From assembly GCA_000824845.1 (NCBI GenBank), contig CCNC01000190.1, positions 17,917 through 81,916 on the forward strand: a DNA stretch of 64,000 bases, given 5' to 3'. Below are positions 17,327 through 26,888 of this stretch, one piece after another; within the stretch, counting starts at the first letter, position 1; every line of letters starts with the position of its first letter. The notes under the pieces were generated by a model. That model made no database searches. It was given only the letters and a program-made list of their open reading frames with translations, and was not told the DNA's origin. The stretch comes from Mesorhizobium sp. ORS 3359. GTDB taxonomy: Bacteria; Pseudomonadota; Alphaproteobacteria; Rhizobiales; Rhizobiaceae. The translations under genes and the position numbers were made by a program.

Positions 17327-18673
17327 TTACAACATGTTCCTGATATCGGCGGAAAAAGTCGGAAAGCCGTAGACCATGTCGGCAAGCTGCGATGCCGTGA
17401 TGGTGTGTTTCATGGCAAGAGCAAAGATGTGGATCAGTTCTTCGCCGGCATGGCCAACAAGGTGGGCTCCGAGGATCCTGCCTGTCGTTTCCTCGACTAT
17501 GATCTTCGACCACGCCACCGTCTCTGCATAGGTCCTCGCCGTGAGCCAGTCTTGCATGTTGTTGAGATGGACCTTGACGCCGAGGCCGCGTTCCCTCGCC
17601 TTGGCTTCCGTTAGTCCGACACTTGCCACGGCCGGAATGCTGTAGAGGCACGCCGGGATATGACCGTAGTCGGGCCGGTGCTTCGGGCCGTCGACGATGT
17701 TGCGGCCGACGACCCCGCCTTCATAGGTTGCTATCGGCGAAAGCTGCGGGGAGTTCCACACGGCATCGCCACAGACATAGACGTCTGGATTGGAACGCGA
17801 GCGCAGATGCTCGTCGATCTCGATGCGGCCTTCGCGATGCACGATGACACCGGCGCCAAGATTGAGGCGCTCCACGTCGGCCACGCGCCCCGCACAATTG
17901 ACGGCCCGATCCGCGTCGAGCGAGCATTCGGCGCCATCCTTCGCGAAGCTCACCCGCAGTCGCCCGTCGGTCCGTTCGATCTTCTTGACCCAGGCCTTGG
18001 TATGGATCCTGATGCCCAGCCGCTCGCTCTCGGCACGGATTTGAGCAACAGCATCCTCGTCGAAGCCTCCCAGGAGTTGCGGTAGTGCCTCGAGGATCGT
18101 GACCTCGACGCCGGCGCGTGCATAGACGTGGCCCAGCTCGAAGGCGATAACGCCGCCGCCAATGAACACCGCGGCGCGAGGCAGTGTAAAATCGCTGAGC
18201 ACATCGTCGGACGTGGTCATGAATTCTGCGCCAGGGATCGACAGCGGGCGTGGCTTCGAGCCAGTGGCGATGACGATGTTTCTTGCCTCGAGCTCTCGGG
18301 TGCCGACGCGGACGGCATTGCTGGCGACGAATGCGGCTTCGCCGTGGATGACGTCGACGCCTCGCTTGGCCATCAATCCGGACAGCCGGGATGGGATATC
18401 CGCGATGATGTCCTTTTCTCGCTCGATCAAGGCTCGCCAATCGAGTCTCGGCGGCTCGATCTTGATTGCATGGGTGCCGGCCCTTGCGATCTCGTCGAGT
18501 GTGTGCGCGGCCGCGACCAGGACCTTCTTCGGCGTGCAGCCGCGATTGGGACAGGTGCCACCGAGATCGCGAGCCTCAACCATGGCGACGGAGAGCCCGG
18601 CAGCGCGCGTCGCGACCGTGACGCCCATTCCTGCATTGCCGCCGCCCAGGATCACGACGTCATATTTTTCCAT
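17327..18673 (-). CDS. FAD-dependent pyridine nucleotide-disulfide oxidoreductase, atypical C-terminus
   Basis: This 448-residue flavoprotein belongs to the glutathione reductase/lipoamide dehydrogenase group. The FAD motif is LGGGNAGMG near the start, and the redox disulfide is present in GGTCPNRGC (Cys41, Cys46). The NAD(P) motif is FIGGGVIAFE, and a second FAD strand is VYVCGDA. The C-terminal dimer segment ends in YGFPTFSADI, where family members have HPT followed by Glu; the His acid-base is replaced by Phe. So it may not reduce a disulfide in the normal way. It is the last gene of the bdhA operon, 18 bases after the NDH-2-like gene. Confidence 0.85.
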   Translation of the reverse strand: MEKYDVVILGGGNAGMGVTVATRAAGLSVAMVEARDLGGTCPNRGCTPKKVLVAAAHTLDEIARAGTHAIKIEPPRLDWRALIEREKDIIADIPSRLSGLMAKRGVDVIHGEAAFVASNAVRVGTRELEARNIVIATGSKPRPLSIPGAEFMTTSDDVLSDFTLPRAAVFIGGGVIAFELGHVYARAGVEVTILEALPQLLGGFDEDAVAQIRAESERLGIRIHTKAWVKKIERTDGRLRVSFAKDGAECSLDADRAVNCAGRVADVERLNLGAGVIVHREGRIEIDEHLRSRSNPDVYVCGDAVWNSPQLSPIATYEGGVVGRNIVDGPKHRPDYGHIPACLYSIPAVASVGLTEAKARERGLGVKVHLNNMQDWLTARTYAETVAWSKIIVEETTGRILGAHLVGHAGEELIHIFALAMKHTITASQLADMVYGFPTFSADIRNML

Positions 18674-18691
18674 CGCACCGCTCCGCCGCGC

Positions 18692-20086
18692 TCAGTGAAG
18701 CTTGATCCGCGGTCTGGCGCGCCTGACGATCATCTCGCCGATCGAAGCAAGCGTTGTCTTCGCGAGGCCGTGAACCGCCTTGAGATGCATCTTGTGCAGC
18801 GAGCGATAGACGAGCCTTGCAACCAGACCTTCGATCTTCAGTCCGCCGATCAGGCTGCCGAACGCACCATAGTCGGCGAGCGAGACGAGGGAGCCATAGT
18901 CGCGGTAGCGGAATGCCGGCGCCGCTTGCCCAGCAAGACGTGCCGCGACCACCTTTACCAGATGATCTGCCTGCTGGTGTGCTGTCTGGGCACGCGGCGG
19001 CAAGGCGTTGTCTTCGCCCGGCAGGATGCAGTTCGCGCAGTCGCCAATCGCGAACACATTCTCGTCTCCGACTGCGCGCAAAGTCTCGTCCACGATCAGG
19101 CGGTTGATGCGGTCGGTTTCGAGGCCATCGAGACCTTTGAGGAAATCCGGCGCCTTGATGCCGGCAGCCCAGACCACGAGCTCGGCCGGCACGAACAGCT
19201 TTTCGCCAAGCCTGATGCCGTCTTCCGTGACTTCGGTGACTCTGATGCCGCAGCGAATCGGCACACCCAACTTGATGAGCAGGCGCGCCGAAGCCTGGGC
19301 CATGTGCTCCGGAAGGGCGGGCAGGATGCGCGGTCCGGCCTCGACGATGGTGATGCGGATCAGCTTTTCGAAATCGATGTTGTCGAGATTGTGCGAGGCA
19401 ATTTCGCGCATCGATTTATGCAATTCCGCGGCCAGCTCGACACCGGTGGCGCCGGCGCCGACTATGACGCAATGAAGCTGACCAGGTGAGAGCTGCTCGT
19501 ATTGCGCGTTGGCGCGCAGGCATGCGTCGATCATGCGCTTGTTGAAGCGGGCGGCTTGGTCGGCGGTGTCAAGCGAAACGGCGTGGCGCGCGGCGCCCGG
19601 CGTGCCGAAATCGTTGCTGACGCTGCCGACTGCCATGACGAGTGTGTCGTAGCCCAGGACACGCGGCGGAATGACCTGGCGGCCGTCTTCGTCGAAGCTT
19701 GGCGCGACGAAGACCTGGCGCTTGGCGCGATCGATGCCGACGACCTCGCCAATGCGGTAGCGGTAACCGTGGCGGCTGGCATGGGCTATGTATTCAACCG
19801 CATCGTGCGTGGCGCTCAAGGCGCCGGATGCCACCTCATGCAGAAGCGGCTTCCAGATATGGGTGCGGTTCCGGTCGACAAGCGTGACGGAAAGCCGCCG
19901 GTTGCCGAATTTGCGGCCGAGGCGTGTCGCCAGTTCCAGGCCGCCGGCGCCGCCGCCCACAATGACCACGCGATGCAGTGACTTGTCCGCGTGCGAGGGG
20001 GTCTCCGGGATCGTGCGGAAGAGCGCCGCGTCGTTGGCGAGCACGGCTTCCGGAATCAACCGCATGCCCGGGGTGATGATCTGCAT
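18692..20086 (-). CDS. NDH-2-like NAD(P)/FAD-dependent oxidoreductase
   Basis: This 464-residue protein resembles type II NADH dehydrogenases. There are two dinucleotide-binding motifs, VVIVGGGAGGLE near residue 46 and CVIVGAGATGVE near 190, and the FAD-site VFAIGDCANC. The C-terminal part has basic and amphipathic helices (HKMHLKAVHG) that could attach it to the membrane, as in NDH-2. It probably passes electrons from NADH to quinone. The start has GGAG six bases upstream of the ATG. It sits in the bdhA operon, where it could reoxidise NADH made by the dehydrogenase. Confidence 0.85.
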   Translation of the reverse strand: MQIITPGMRLIPEAVLANDAALFRTIPETPSHADKSLHRVVIVGGGAGGLELATRLGRKFGNRRLSVTLVDRNRTHIWKPLLHEVASGALSATHDAVEYIAHASRHGYRYRIGEVVGIDRAKRQVFVAPSFDEDGRQVIPPRVLGYDTLVMAVGSVSNDFGTPGAARHAVSLDTADQAARFNKRMIDACLRANAQYEQLSPGQLHCVIVGAGATGVELAAELHKSMREIASHNLDNIDFEKLIRITIVEAGPRILPALPEHMAQASARLLIKLGVPIRCGIRVTEVTEDGIRLGEKLFVPAELVVWAAGIKAPDFLKGLDGLETDRINRLIVDETLRAVGDENVFAIGDCANCILPGEDNALPPRAQTAHQQADHLVKVVAARLAGQAAPAFRYRDYGSLVSLADYGAFGSLIGGLKIEGLVARLVYRSLHKMHLKAVHGLAKTTLASIGEMIVRRARPRIKLH

Positions 20087-20118
20087 CGGTGTCTCCGTAT
20101 CTTCCTCGGCGCGGCGCA

Positions 20119-21270
20119 TCACTCTTGCGATTCGTGGATCACGATGCCCTGAAGCATGTCGACCTCGCATTCCCAGGGCTTATCGGTGAGGACGCGCTGC
20201 CCGTGCTCGTATCCGGCCTGCCAGCGGGTGCGGATGCCCGAGCGGGTGAAGTCGATGTCCTTGGTATGGTCTTCGCCGTCCAGTCGCGGCGAAAGCAGGC
20301 GGACGAGGTGCATGACCGACGGGCAGCCATAAGAGGCGAGTTCCTTGAACATTGGATCCTCGCGACGCTCCTCTGGAACGAGCCTTCCCATTTCGCGCAC
20401 CACATGCCGCAGCCGATGCAGTTGCTCCTGCCGAGCAACGTGGCTCCGGCCGCGGCTGGCGTATTGCAGGTCCTTCTGCCGGCCCATGACCTGCCAGATC
20501 GATTTCGGCTCGGTGGCGCGGGGCTGCCACATGTTGACTGCAAAGATCAGCGAGTCCCGCCTGGGGCGCGCATCGAGCACCACCTCGATCGGCGTGTTCG
20601 AATAGATGCCGCCATCCCAATAGGGCTCGCCGTCGATGCAGACCGCCGGAAACGCCGGCGGCAAGGCGCCCGACGCCATGATGTGCGCCGCCGACAGGAT
20701 CATCTCGCGCGTATCGAAGTATTTGAGCTCGCTGGTGTTGACGTTGACCGCGCCAACTGTCAGCCGCGTGTGGCGCCCGTTGAGGTAGTCGAAGTCGATT
20801 AGATTGCTCAGCGTCCTCTTGAGCGGATCGGTGGTGTAGTAGGACGCGTTCTCGACACCGACTTCGCGGTTGACCCCAAACATGGCGCTCGGGTTCGGCT
20901 CGAAGAATCCCGGGATGCCGCGCAGCACCGTGCCCATATTGGCAAAAATGTTGCTCGGAACCATCATCCGGAAAAACTCGTCAAATGGGCTGCTCCGGCT
21001 GACGCCATCCCAGAATTCCTGAAGCCTGGGCAGACGATCGCCGGGCTGGTTCCCGGCAATCAGCGCGGCGTTGATGGCGCCGATGGACGTGCCTATGACC
21101 CAATCCGGTTCGATGCCGCCCTCGACCAGCGCCTGGTAGACGCCGGCCTGATAGGCGCCAAGCGCGCCGCCGCCTTGAAGGACGAGGACGGTCTGACGTT
21201 TGACGTCGCTCTGGTGTCCAGCCGCCGGTTCTGCTTGCGAGGCGGAGAGATTCTGCGTGATCTTGTTCAT
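20119..21270 (-). CDS. Patatin-like phospholipase (DUF3734-type)
   Basis: This 383-residue protein has an intact patatin domain: oxyanion motif GGGALGAYQAG, nucleophile motif GTSIG, and the catalytic Asp in WDGGIYSN. It should hydrolyse acyl esters with a Ser-Asp dyad. A C-terminal extension of about 110 residues is rich in Arg and His (RQEQLHRLRHVVREMG) and matches the DUF3734 tail. The neighbouring bdhA suggests a link to polyhydroxybutyrate granules or their lipid or protein coat, which is inference. The ATG at 21270 lies 22 bases after bdhA. Confidence 0.88.
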   Translation of the reverse strand: MNKITQNLSASQAEPAAGHQSDVKRQTVLVLQGGGALGAYQAGVYQALVEGGIEPDWVIGTSIGAINAALIAGNQPGDRLPRLQEFWDGVSRSSPFDEFFRMMVPSNIFANMGTVLRGIPGFFEPNPSAMFGVNREVGVENASYYTTDPLKRTLSNLIDFDYLNGRHTRLTVGAVNVNTSELKYFDTREMILSAAHIMASGALPPAFPAVCIDGEPYWDGGIYSNTPIEVVLDARPRRDSLIFAVNMWQPRATEPKSIWQVMGRQKDLQYASRGRSHVARQEQLHRLRHVVREMGRLVPEERREDPMFKELASYGCPSVMHLVRLLSPRLDGEDHTKDIDFTRSGIRTRWQAGYEHGQRVLTDKPWECEVDMLQGIVIHESQE

Positions 21271-21292
21271 GGCCTTCGCTCCTCGTGCGGGT

Positions 21293-22075
21293 CTAGTGAG
21301 CGGTCCAACCGCCTTCGATCGGCAACACGGCGCCGGTGATCGAGGCTGCCTCGTCCGACGCCAGGAAAAGACAGAGCGCGGCAACCTGCTCGACCGTGAC
21401 GAACTGCTTGGTGGGTTGCGCGGCCAACAGGACATCCTTGATCACCTGCTGCTCGGTGATCCCGCGGGCCTTGGCCGTGTCGGGTATCTGCTTCTCGACA
21501 AGCGGCGTGAGCACGTAGCCCGGGCAAACAGCGTTGACCGTGATACCCAGTTCGGCGACCTCCAGCGCGACGGTCTTGGTCAGGCCGGCGACGCCGTGCT
21601 TAGCCGCGACATAGGCGGACTTGTAGGGAGAGGCGACGAGCGCGTGTGCGGAGGCCACGTTGATGATGCGACCCCATTTGCGCGCCTTCATCGCCTGCAA
21701 CGCGCGCCGGATCGTATAGAATGAGGACATGAGATCGATCGCCACGACCGCTTCCCATTTCTCGATCGGGAAGTCATCGATCGGCGCGACATGCTGAATG
21801 CCGGCATTGTTGACCAAGATGTCGATCGCGCCGAACTCGGCGATGGCCTTATCCATCATCGAGGTGATCGCGTCGCCCTTGCTCATGTCGGCATTGTCGT
21901 ATCGAACGACGACCCGATGATCGGCCGCGAGCTTCGCCCGCAGGCGTTCGATCTCGGCGGCGTCGCCAAAGCCGTTCAGGACGATGTTGCATCCCTTGGC
22001 CGCGAAGGCCTCGGCAATGCCTTGCCCGATGCCGCTGGTCGAACCGGTGATAAGTGCTGTCTTACCTTTGAGCAT
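21293..22075 (-). CDS. bdhA: 3-hydroxybutyrate dehydrogenase
   Basis: This 260-residue SDR closely matches D-3-hydroxybutyrate dehydrogenases, which oxidise 3-hydroxybutyrate to acetoacetate with NAD. The cofactor motif TGSTSGIG and NNAGIQHVAPI are typical, as are the Ser of NVASAHALVAS, the Tyr-x3-Lys (YVAAK) and the loop VLTPLVEKQIPD that lines the substrate pocket. It should work in the cytoplasm on the product of polyhydroxybutyrate breakdown. It is first in a four-gene operon (bdhA, patatin, NDH-2-like, disulfide oxidoreductase). A LysR gene diverges 251 bases away. Confidence 0.92.
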   Translation of the reverse strand: MLKGKTALITGSTSGIGQGIAEAFAAKGCNIVLNGFGDAAEIERLRAKLAADHRVVVRYDNADMSKGDAITSMMDKAIAEFGAIDILVNNAGIQHVAPIDDFPIEKWEAVVAIDLMSSFYTIRRALQAMKARKWGRIINVASAHALVASPYKSAYVAAKHGVAGLTKTVALEVAELGITVNAVCPGYVLTPLVEKQIPDTAKARGITEQQVIKDVLLAAQPTKQFVTVEQVAALCLFLASDEAASITGAVLPIEGGWTAH

Positions 22076-22326
22076 CGTCTTGTCCTTCTGATTGCGCGGC
22101 TACGAGCCACGGCGCTGGCCGGCTCTGGATCTGAGGAGTAGTATGGTGAACCGCCGCAAGCTGCGGAAATGCCGTTGAGACATGGATTCGATAGCTGACG
22201 GTCAGATCGTTGGCTCCAAGCCCTGGATGTCGATCGACCGGTCGATTGTTTGACGTTAGGGCAGCTAGTAAGATCGCGTGGCAACGCGGGCCGTGCCGTA
22301 TGCGCGTCCAGTGAGGGGAGCGTGCA

Positions 22327-23238
22327 GTGGAGATCAGCCAGGTCCGATACTTCTTGGCCGTCGCCAAGGAGCTGAATTTCACCAGGGCGGCCGAGCAGTG
22401 CAATGTCACGCAGCCGGCGCTGTCGCGCGCCATCAAGCTTCTGGAAGATGAATTCGGCGGACCGCTCTTCCATCGGGAGCGCCGTTTCACTCATCTCACC
22501 GAACTCGGCCGCATGGTCGAGACCTTTCTCGAAGGCGTCTTCGAGAATTCTCGCCAGGCAAAGCAGATCGCCGAGCAATATGTGACCCTGAAGAAGATGC
22601 CGCTCAAGGTCGGCATCATGAGCACCATCGCTCCGGACGAGATCATCGAGCTCATCGCGGCCGTGCGCGCGCACCATCCTGGCGTCGAGTTGCATCTTTG
22701 CGATGCGGACGCGGTGAGCCTCAGGAAAAGGCTTCTCGAGGGCGAGCTCGAGGCTGCCATCTACGCGTTGCCCTCAGACGTTCCCGACGAAGAAGTGCAC
22801 TCCCTGCCGCTGTTCCAGGAGCAGATGGTGATGGCTGTTCACCTGGCCCATCGCCTTGCCAACCAGCGCGTTGTGCGGGTGAAGGATATGAGCAACGAAA
22901 GCTACATTCACCGCAACAACTGCGAATTCGCCGGCTATGCGGATGCCATCCTTGCGCAACAAGGCGTTACCGTCAGTCCAGTCTACTGGAGCGATCGCGA
23001 CGACTGGACGCTCGCCATGATCGCTGCCGGCCTCGGTTTCGGATTCATGCCGGAGCACACCGCGAAGCACCCGGGTGTGGCGGCATTGCCGATCACGGAG
23101 CCGGAATTCTGGCGTGACGTGAATCTCGTCACGGTGCGCGGCCGCAGGCATTCGCCCGCGGTTGGCGCGCTGGTCCGCGAAGCAACGCAGAAGAAATGGT
23201 TCGGCGAGCGGGCAAAGGCATTGTCCGCCGCCGAATAA
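22327..23238 (+). CDS. LysR family transcriptional regulator
   Basis: This 303-residue LysR protein starts with GTG at 22327, preceded by GAGGGGAG; the first residues are MEISQVRYFLAVAKELNFTR. The HTH is AAEQCNVTQPALSRAIKLLE. It is divergent from the bdhA operon and is the likely regulator. It is a close paralogue of the regulators at 15593 and 25810, with the same RYFLAV opening and CNVTQPAL core. It ends about 56 bases before the convergent DUF302 gene. Confidence 0.92.
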   Translation: MEISQVRYFLAVAKELNFTRAAEQCNVTQPALSRAIKLLEDEFGGPLFHRERRFTHLTELGRMVETFLEGVFENSRQAKQIAEQYVTLKKMPLKVGIMSTIAPDEIIELIAAVRAHHPGVELHLCDADAVSLRKRLLEGELEAAIYALPSDVPDEEVHSLPLFQEQMVMAVHLAHRLANQRVVRVKDMSNESYIHRNNCEFAGYADAILAQQGVTVSPVYWSDRDDWTLAMIAAGLGFGFMPEHTAKHPGVAALPITEPEFWRDVNLVTVRGRRHSPAVGALVREATQKKWFGERAKALSAAE

Positions 23239-23294
23239 ATTTCTCGGGCAGCATCGTCGCATGCCTATTCGATATCCGGCTACGTTTCCGTCTG

Positions 23295-23759
23295 TCAGTT
23301 CTTCTTTACGGTTGAAGTCACCGACTGAATGACCTCGGTCGCCATCTTGAACTGTGCGGGTCGATCCGTGATGCCATGCCGCCTGGCGATCCAGTCGAAA
23401 TCGCTGTAGGCGGCGTAAACCGACCCGTCGGCGGTCTGGTAGACCAGCACGCGCACCGGCCAGTCGAGCCCGGCCTCGGGGTTGGATGTGATGAACGTCG
23501 TGCCGAGTGCCGGATTGCCGAACATGACGAGCCGCGACGGCCTTACGTCGTTGCCCGCCTTGTTGCCGAGCTTTGCCTGGTCGATCACGCCAAAAAACAT
23601 GAGGCCCTTTTTGAGAACGTCCTTCTTGATGCGGGCGACGGTCTCGGCGACGGAGTAGTCGCTCTTCACCGTGATGACGCCGTCCGAGGCGGCGGCAGGA
23701 AGGATGACCGTCATCAGCATGGCGGCACCGGTGATCAGGGTTTTCAGGTAGGCTCTCAT
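23295..23759 (-). CDS. Exported DUF302 protein
   Basis: This 154-residue protein has a Sec signal peptide (residues 1-25, ending AAASDG) and then a DUF302 domain. Features are the SVAETVARIKKDVLKKG helix, the GVIDQAKLGNKAG segment, and an RLVMFGNP strand. DUF302 proteins are small periplasmic or cytoplasmic alpha/beta proteins of unsettled role, sometimes linked to metal or redox stress. It is last in a minus-strand set with the MFS gene (71 bases upstream) and the cupin. Confidence 0.87.
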   Translation of the reverse strand: MRAYLKTLITGAAMLMTVILPAAASDGVITVKSDYSVAETVARIKKDVLKKGLMFFGVIDQAKLGNKAGNDVRPSRLVMFGNPALGTTFITSNPEAGLDWPVRVLVYQTADGSVYAAYSDFDWIARRHGITDRPAQFKMATEVIQSVTSTVKKN

Positions 23760-23829
23760 CGTATTCTCCTTGGTTGCTGGTATGGCTATGGATTGAGTTT
23801 CTTGGGGCGATCTTGCCGCCGCAAAACGG

Positions 23830-25032
23830 TCACGTGGCCGGCGTTCTCAGCGTCCGGGCTACCGCGATCGCACCGGCGAGAACCGCGGCCAGCACGGCCA
23901 CGCATGCCGTCCAGCCGACACGGTCGTAGATCTGTCCGATGAGGAAGCTGCCAGCGAGCCCGCCCGCATAGTAGGACGCGAGATAGATGCCGCTCGCGGC
24001 GGCGCGCTCGCGCGATGCGGTCCGGCTCACATGCCCAGTGGCAATGGCCTGCGCCAGGAAGGTGCCGCTGGCGACAAGCGCCATGCCGCCGAGGACGATG
24101 GGAAGGCTGGGTATGAGCAGCAGCAGCAAGCCGACTATCGCCAGCCCAAGCGTTGCGCCTACCCCCACACTCGGGCCGAGACCCGTGGCCACGCGCCCGG
24201 CGAGCGGAGTGGTCAGCATTGATGGCAGAAAGACGAAGTAGACTGCGCCCAGTGCCATCGGCGTCAGCGACAGCGGCACCGCGACGAGCTGGAAGTTCAC
24301 ATAGGTGAAGGTACCGATGAAGACGAAGAGGATCAGGAAGCCGATCGCGAAACAGGCCCGCAGTTCGGCATTTTGCAGCGGAACTCTCCAAGCCGCGCGG
24401 GCAGGCCGGCTCTCCGCGTCGGTATGCATCATTGCCGAGGTCTTCTGCAACGTGAACCAGACAAGAGCCGCGCCGGACAGATTGAGGGCGGCGAAGGTCA
24501 GGAAGTTGGTGGAGATGCCGAACATATCGGCGACAGCGGCCGACATCAGCCGACCGAAAAAGTTGCTGGCAACATTGCCAGTTACGTAAGCCGCTAGCGC
24601 GCTCGTGGTCTGCCGCGCGGAAAAATGCTCCGCCAGGTAGGCCATGGTGAGCGTGAACGCAGTCGACATGCACAGGCCTTGGGCCACACGCAGCAGGGCG
24701 AAGACCACGATATTATCCGTCTGCGAAAGCAACGTCGTCGGAATCGCCAGGATGGCCAGGCTGATCCAGATGCCGTTGCGGCGATTGATGCCGCGCCCGA
24801 AGAGAGCGACGGCGACCCCGGCGACCGCCATGCCGAAAGTGCTGGCATTGACGGCGAAGCCCATGGTCGCACGGCTAACGCCGAATTTGACCACCAGCGA
24901 AGGCAGGATCGCTTGAGTGGCGAAGAGGTCAACGAGCGTGAGGAACGCAATCAGCGCGATCAGGCCGAAGCGCCAGCTGTCCGCGGCAACCATGCGAAGG
25001 CGCGTCGGTTCGGAATGCTCACTGGTCGTCAT
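23830..25032 (-). CDS. MFS transporter, probable efflux permease
   Basis: This 400-residue protein has about twelve hydrophobic segments, a motif A-like loop (GRGINRRNG) and a second (GQIYDRVGW). It fits the drug/arabinose-type efflux MFS families (LVDLFATQAILPSL is typical of the N-terminus in a YnfM-like group). It lies between an exported cupin and an exported DUF302 protein on the same strand, so the three are probably co-expressed. The transported compound is unknown. Confidence 0.85.
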   Translation of the reverse strand: MTTSEHSEPTRLRMVAADSWRFGLIALIAFLTLVDLFATQAILPSLVVKFGVSRATMGFAVNASTFGMAVAGVAVALFGRGINRRNGIWISLAILAIPTTLLSQTDNIVVFALLRVAQGLCMSTAFTLTMAYLAEHFSARQTTSALAAYVTGNVASNFFGRLMSAAVADMFGISTNFLTFAALNLSGAALVWFTLQKTSAMMHTDAESRPARAAWRVPLQNAELRACFAIGFLILFVFIGTFTYVNFQLVAVPLSLTPMALGAVYFVFLPSMLTTPLAGRVATGLGPSVGVGATLGLAIVGLLLLLIPSLPIVLGGMALVASGTFLAQAIATGHVSRTASRERAAASGIYLASYYAGGLAGSFLIGQIYDRVGWTACVAVLAAVLAGAIAVARTLRTPAT

Positions 25033-25121
25033 GACGGGCTCCGTTGCCAGGTCCTCGGGCGTGGCCCGAGGACAGGTTCTTGGTTTCTGATGTCGGGGAT
25101 TTCGTCACCGCGATGAGCGGC

Positions 25122-25622
25122 TCACATCATGTGGTCTTCGTGCATTGCCGGCGGCAGAACGTCGGCGGAATAGAGGACGGCCGGCACCTTGCCGTTGTTC
25201 TTCCACCAGTGGGCGAGCTGGCCGAACTCGGCAGTCACGTCGCCCGCCGGATGTTCGATCCCGACCTTGCATGTGCTGCGGTATTCGGTGATCGAGCCCT
25301 CGACGACCAGAATGTTTGCCGGGCGGACATTGTGCTCATGCCACGGCACGACGCCGCCGGGCTGAACGACGAGCTTGCGAAGGCGCAGCATGTTGCCTTT
25401 CCAGGCTTCACCCTTGCTGCTCAAATCGATTGCTGAAAGCACCGTGTCGGTCACGCCGACGGGCTTGCTCGGATGTTCCTGGATGTCCGTGGTGGCGGCT
25501 TGGCCGGCGGGGCAGTCGCCAGCGAAAACCGGGGCCACCGAAAACGCGGCGGTCGCGGTGAGAAGTCCGAGTGTCAGCGCCAGCTTCAGCGGCACCCGCA
25601 ATGCAATAGTCTTGGAAGCCAT
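25122..25622 (-). CDS. Exported cupin-domain protein
   Basis: This encodes 166 residues from the ATG at 25622, which has AAGGAG ten bases upstream. A signal peptide (about 1-33, ending VFAGDC) is followed by a single cupin barrel, with the metal-binding pattern PWHEHN and later LAHWW. It is probably periplasmic, binding a metal at the His/Glu site. The function could be a small-molecule dioxygenase or a binding protein. It is the first gene of the cupin/MFS/DUF302 set, and a LysR gene lies upstream on the same strand. Confidence 0.85.
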   Translation of the reverse strand: MASKTIALRVPLKLALTLGLLTATAAFSVAPVFAGDCPAGQAATTDIQEHPSKPVGVTDTVLSAIDLSSKGEAWKGNMLRLRKLVVQPGGVVPWHEHNVRPANILVVEGSITEYRSTCKVGIEHPAGDVTAEFGQLAHWWKNNGKVPAVLYSADVLPPAMHEDHMM

Positions 25623-25809
25623 GTCGATTTCTCCTTTGTCGGTGCCCAATCGCGGAAGCGGGGCATAGGAGGAGAGTGACGGCAGCCTCGAAGAAAGAGA
25701 AATGCTGACTGGCTCTTAATTCGATACCTGAAAACTATGGTGGACGACCGCGCCAACGCGGCTGTCCCGCCACGACATTTATCGCGACGTTAGGGTTCAC
25801 TTCGAAATG

Positions 25810-26724
25810 CTATGCAGCGCTCTTCCTGGCCGACAGATCAATGCCACTTTCCGGCCAGCTGTGCGCCTTGACGCTGTTCACGAACGTCGATGTCGCCGGC
25901 GAGAAGCGGCGCCCCGCCACGACAACGAGCGAGACCTCGCGCCAAACTTCAGGATCGACAACTGGCCTGATCTGCAAGCCCGGGATGACGGCGCTGAATT
26001 CCGGGATGAAGCAGATTCCCAGCCCCCCTGAGACCATGTTTTGAATCCAGTCTTCGCGTTCGCTGGCGTAGGAGATCCTGAGCTTTACGCCACGTTCGTT
26101 GCAGAGGCCGGCAAGATAATCCCGATACTCGCAATTCAGGCGTCTGAGATAGTTCTCGCCGTCGAGTTCCGAGATGGCGACATTGTCGTTACGGGCCAGC
26201 CGATGCCCGTTGGGAAAGGCAAGCACGAACCGTTCGCGATAAAGCGGGGTAACGTCGAAGCGCTCCGGGAAACTGTTGCTCGACGCCATGATCGCGACAT
26301 CGATCTCGCCGGATTCCAGCAGCTGCGAAAGGGAAGCCGGCACGCCCTCAACAAGCTGCAGTTGGATACCTTGCTGGCGCCTGTTGAAGTCGGTCAATAG
26401 GCCGGTAAATCGCCGCGGACCGATTGTGCACATGACCCCAACCTTGAGATTTGCATTCTCCAGGCACAGGAACCTCGACGCTTCCTGGCGCACGCCGGTC
26501 ACCTCATCGAGAATTTGCTGAAACCGGGGACGCAGCAATGCGCCCAGATCCGTAAGATGGGTCAGGTTCCGCTCGCGGCGAAACAGCAAGCCGCCGACCT
26601 CATCCTCGAGCTGCTGGATCGCGCGGGACAGCGCCGGCTGAGTGATGTTGCACCTTTCGCTGGCGCGGGTGAAATTGCGGGTCTCGCAGACGGCCAGGAA
26701 GTAGCGGATGTGATGAATGTCCAT
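25810..26724 (-). CDS. LysR family transcriptional regulator
   Basis: This is a 304-residue LysR regulator beginning MDIHHIRYFLAVCETRNFTR with HTH core CNITQPALSRAIQQLEDEVG. It is a paralogue of the proteins at 15593 and 22327. It points at the cupin/MFS/DUF302 set on the same strand, 187 bases before it, and may control that set or itself. Confidence 0.92.
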   Translation of the reverse strand: MDIHHIRYFLAVCETRNFTRASERCNITQPALSRAIQQLEDEVGGLLFRRERNLTHLTDLGALLRPRFQQILDEVTGVRQEASRFLCLENANLKVGVMCTIGPRRFTGLLTDFNRRQQGIQLQLVEGVPASLSQLLESGEIDVAIMASSNSFPERFDVTPLYRERFVLAFPNGHRLARNDNVAISELDGENYLRRLNCEYRDYLAGLCNERGVKLRISYASEREDWIQNMVSGGLGICFIPEFSAVIPGLQIRPVVDPEVWREVSLVVVAGRRFSPATSTFVNSVKAHSWPESGIDLSARKSAA

Positions 26725-26888
26725 GCGGGGCGTTCCTCATTAGCACAGGTGCACGTTGGAACCCTGCCGCATGGCATTCCAACACGCCAATGCATCAGTG
26801 CTATAAAGTCCATAGCGTTTCGTCATGCGACGAAGGCGGGCCGAGGCCCGCCATCAAAAACGCCCTGTCGTGCCGGGTGCCAAGAATG

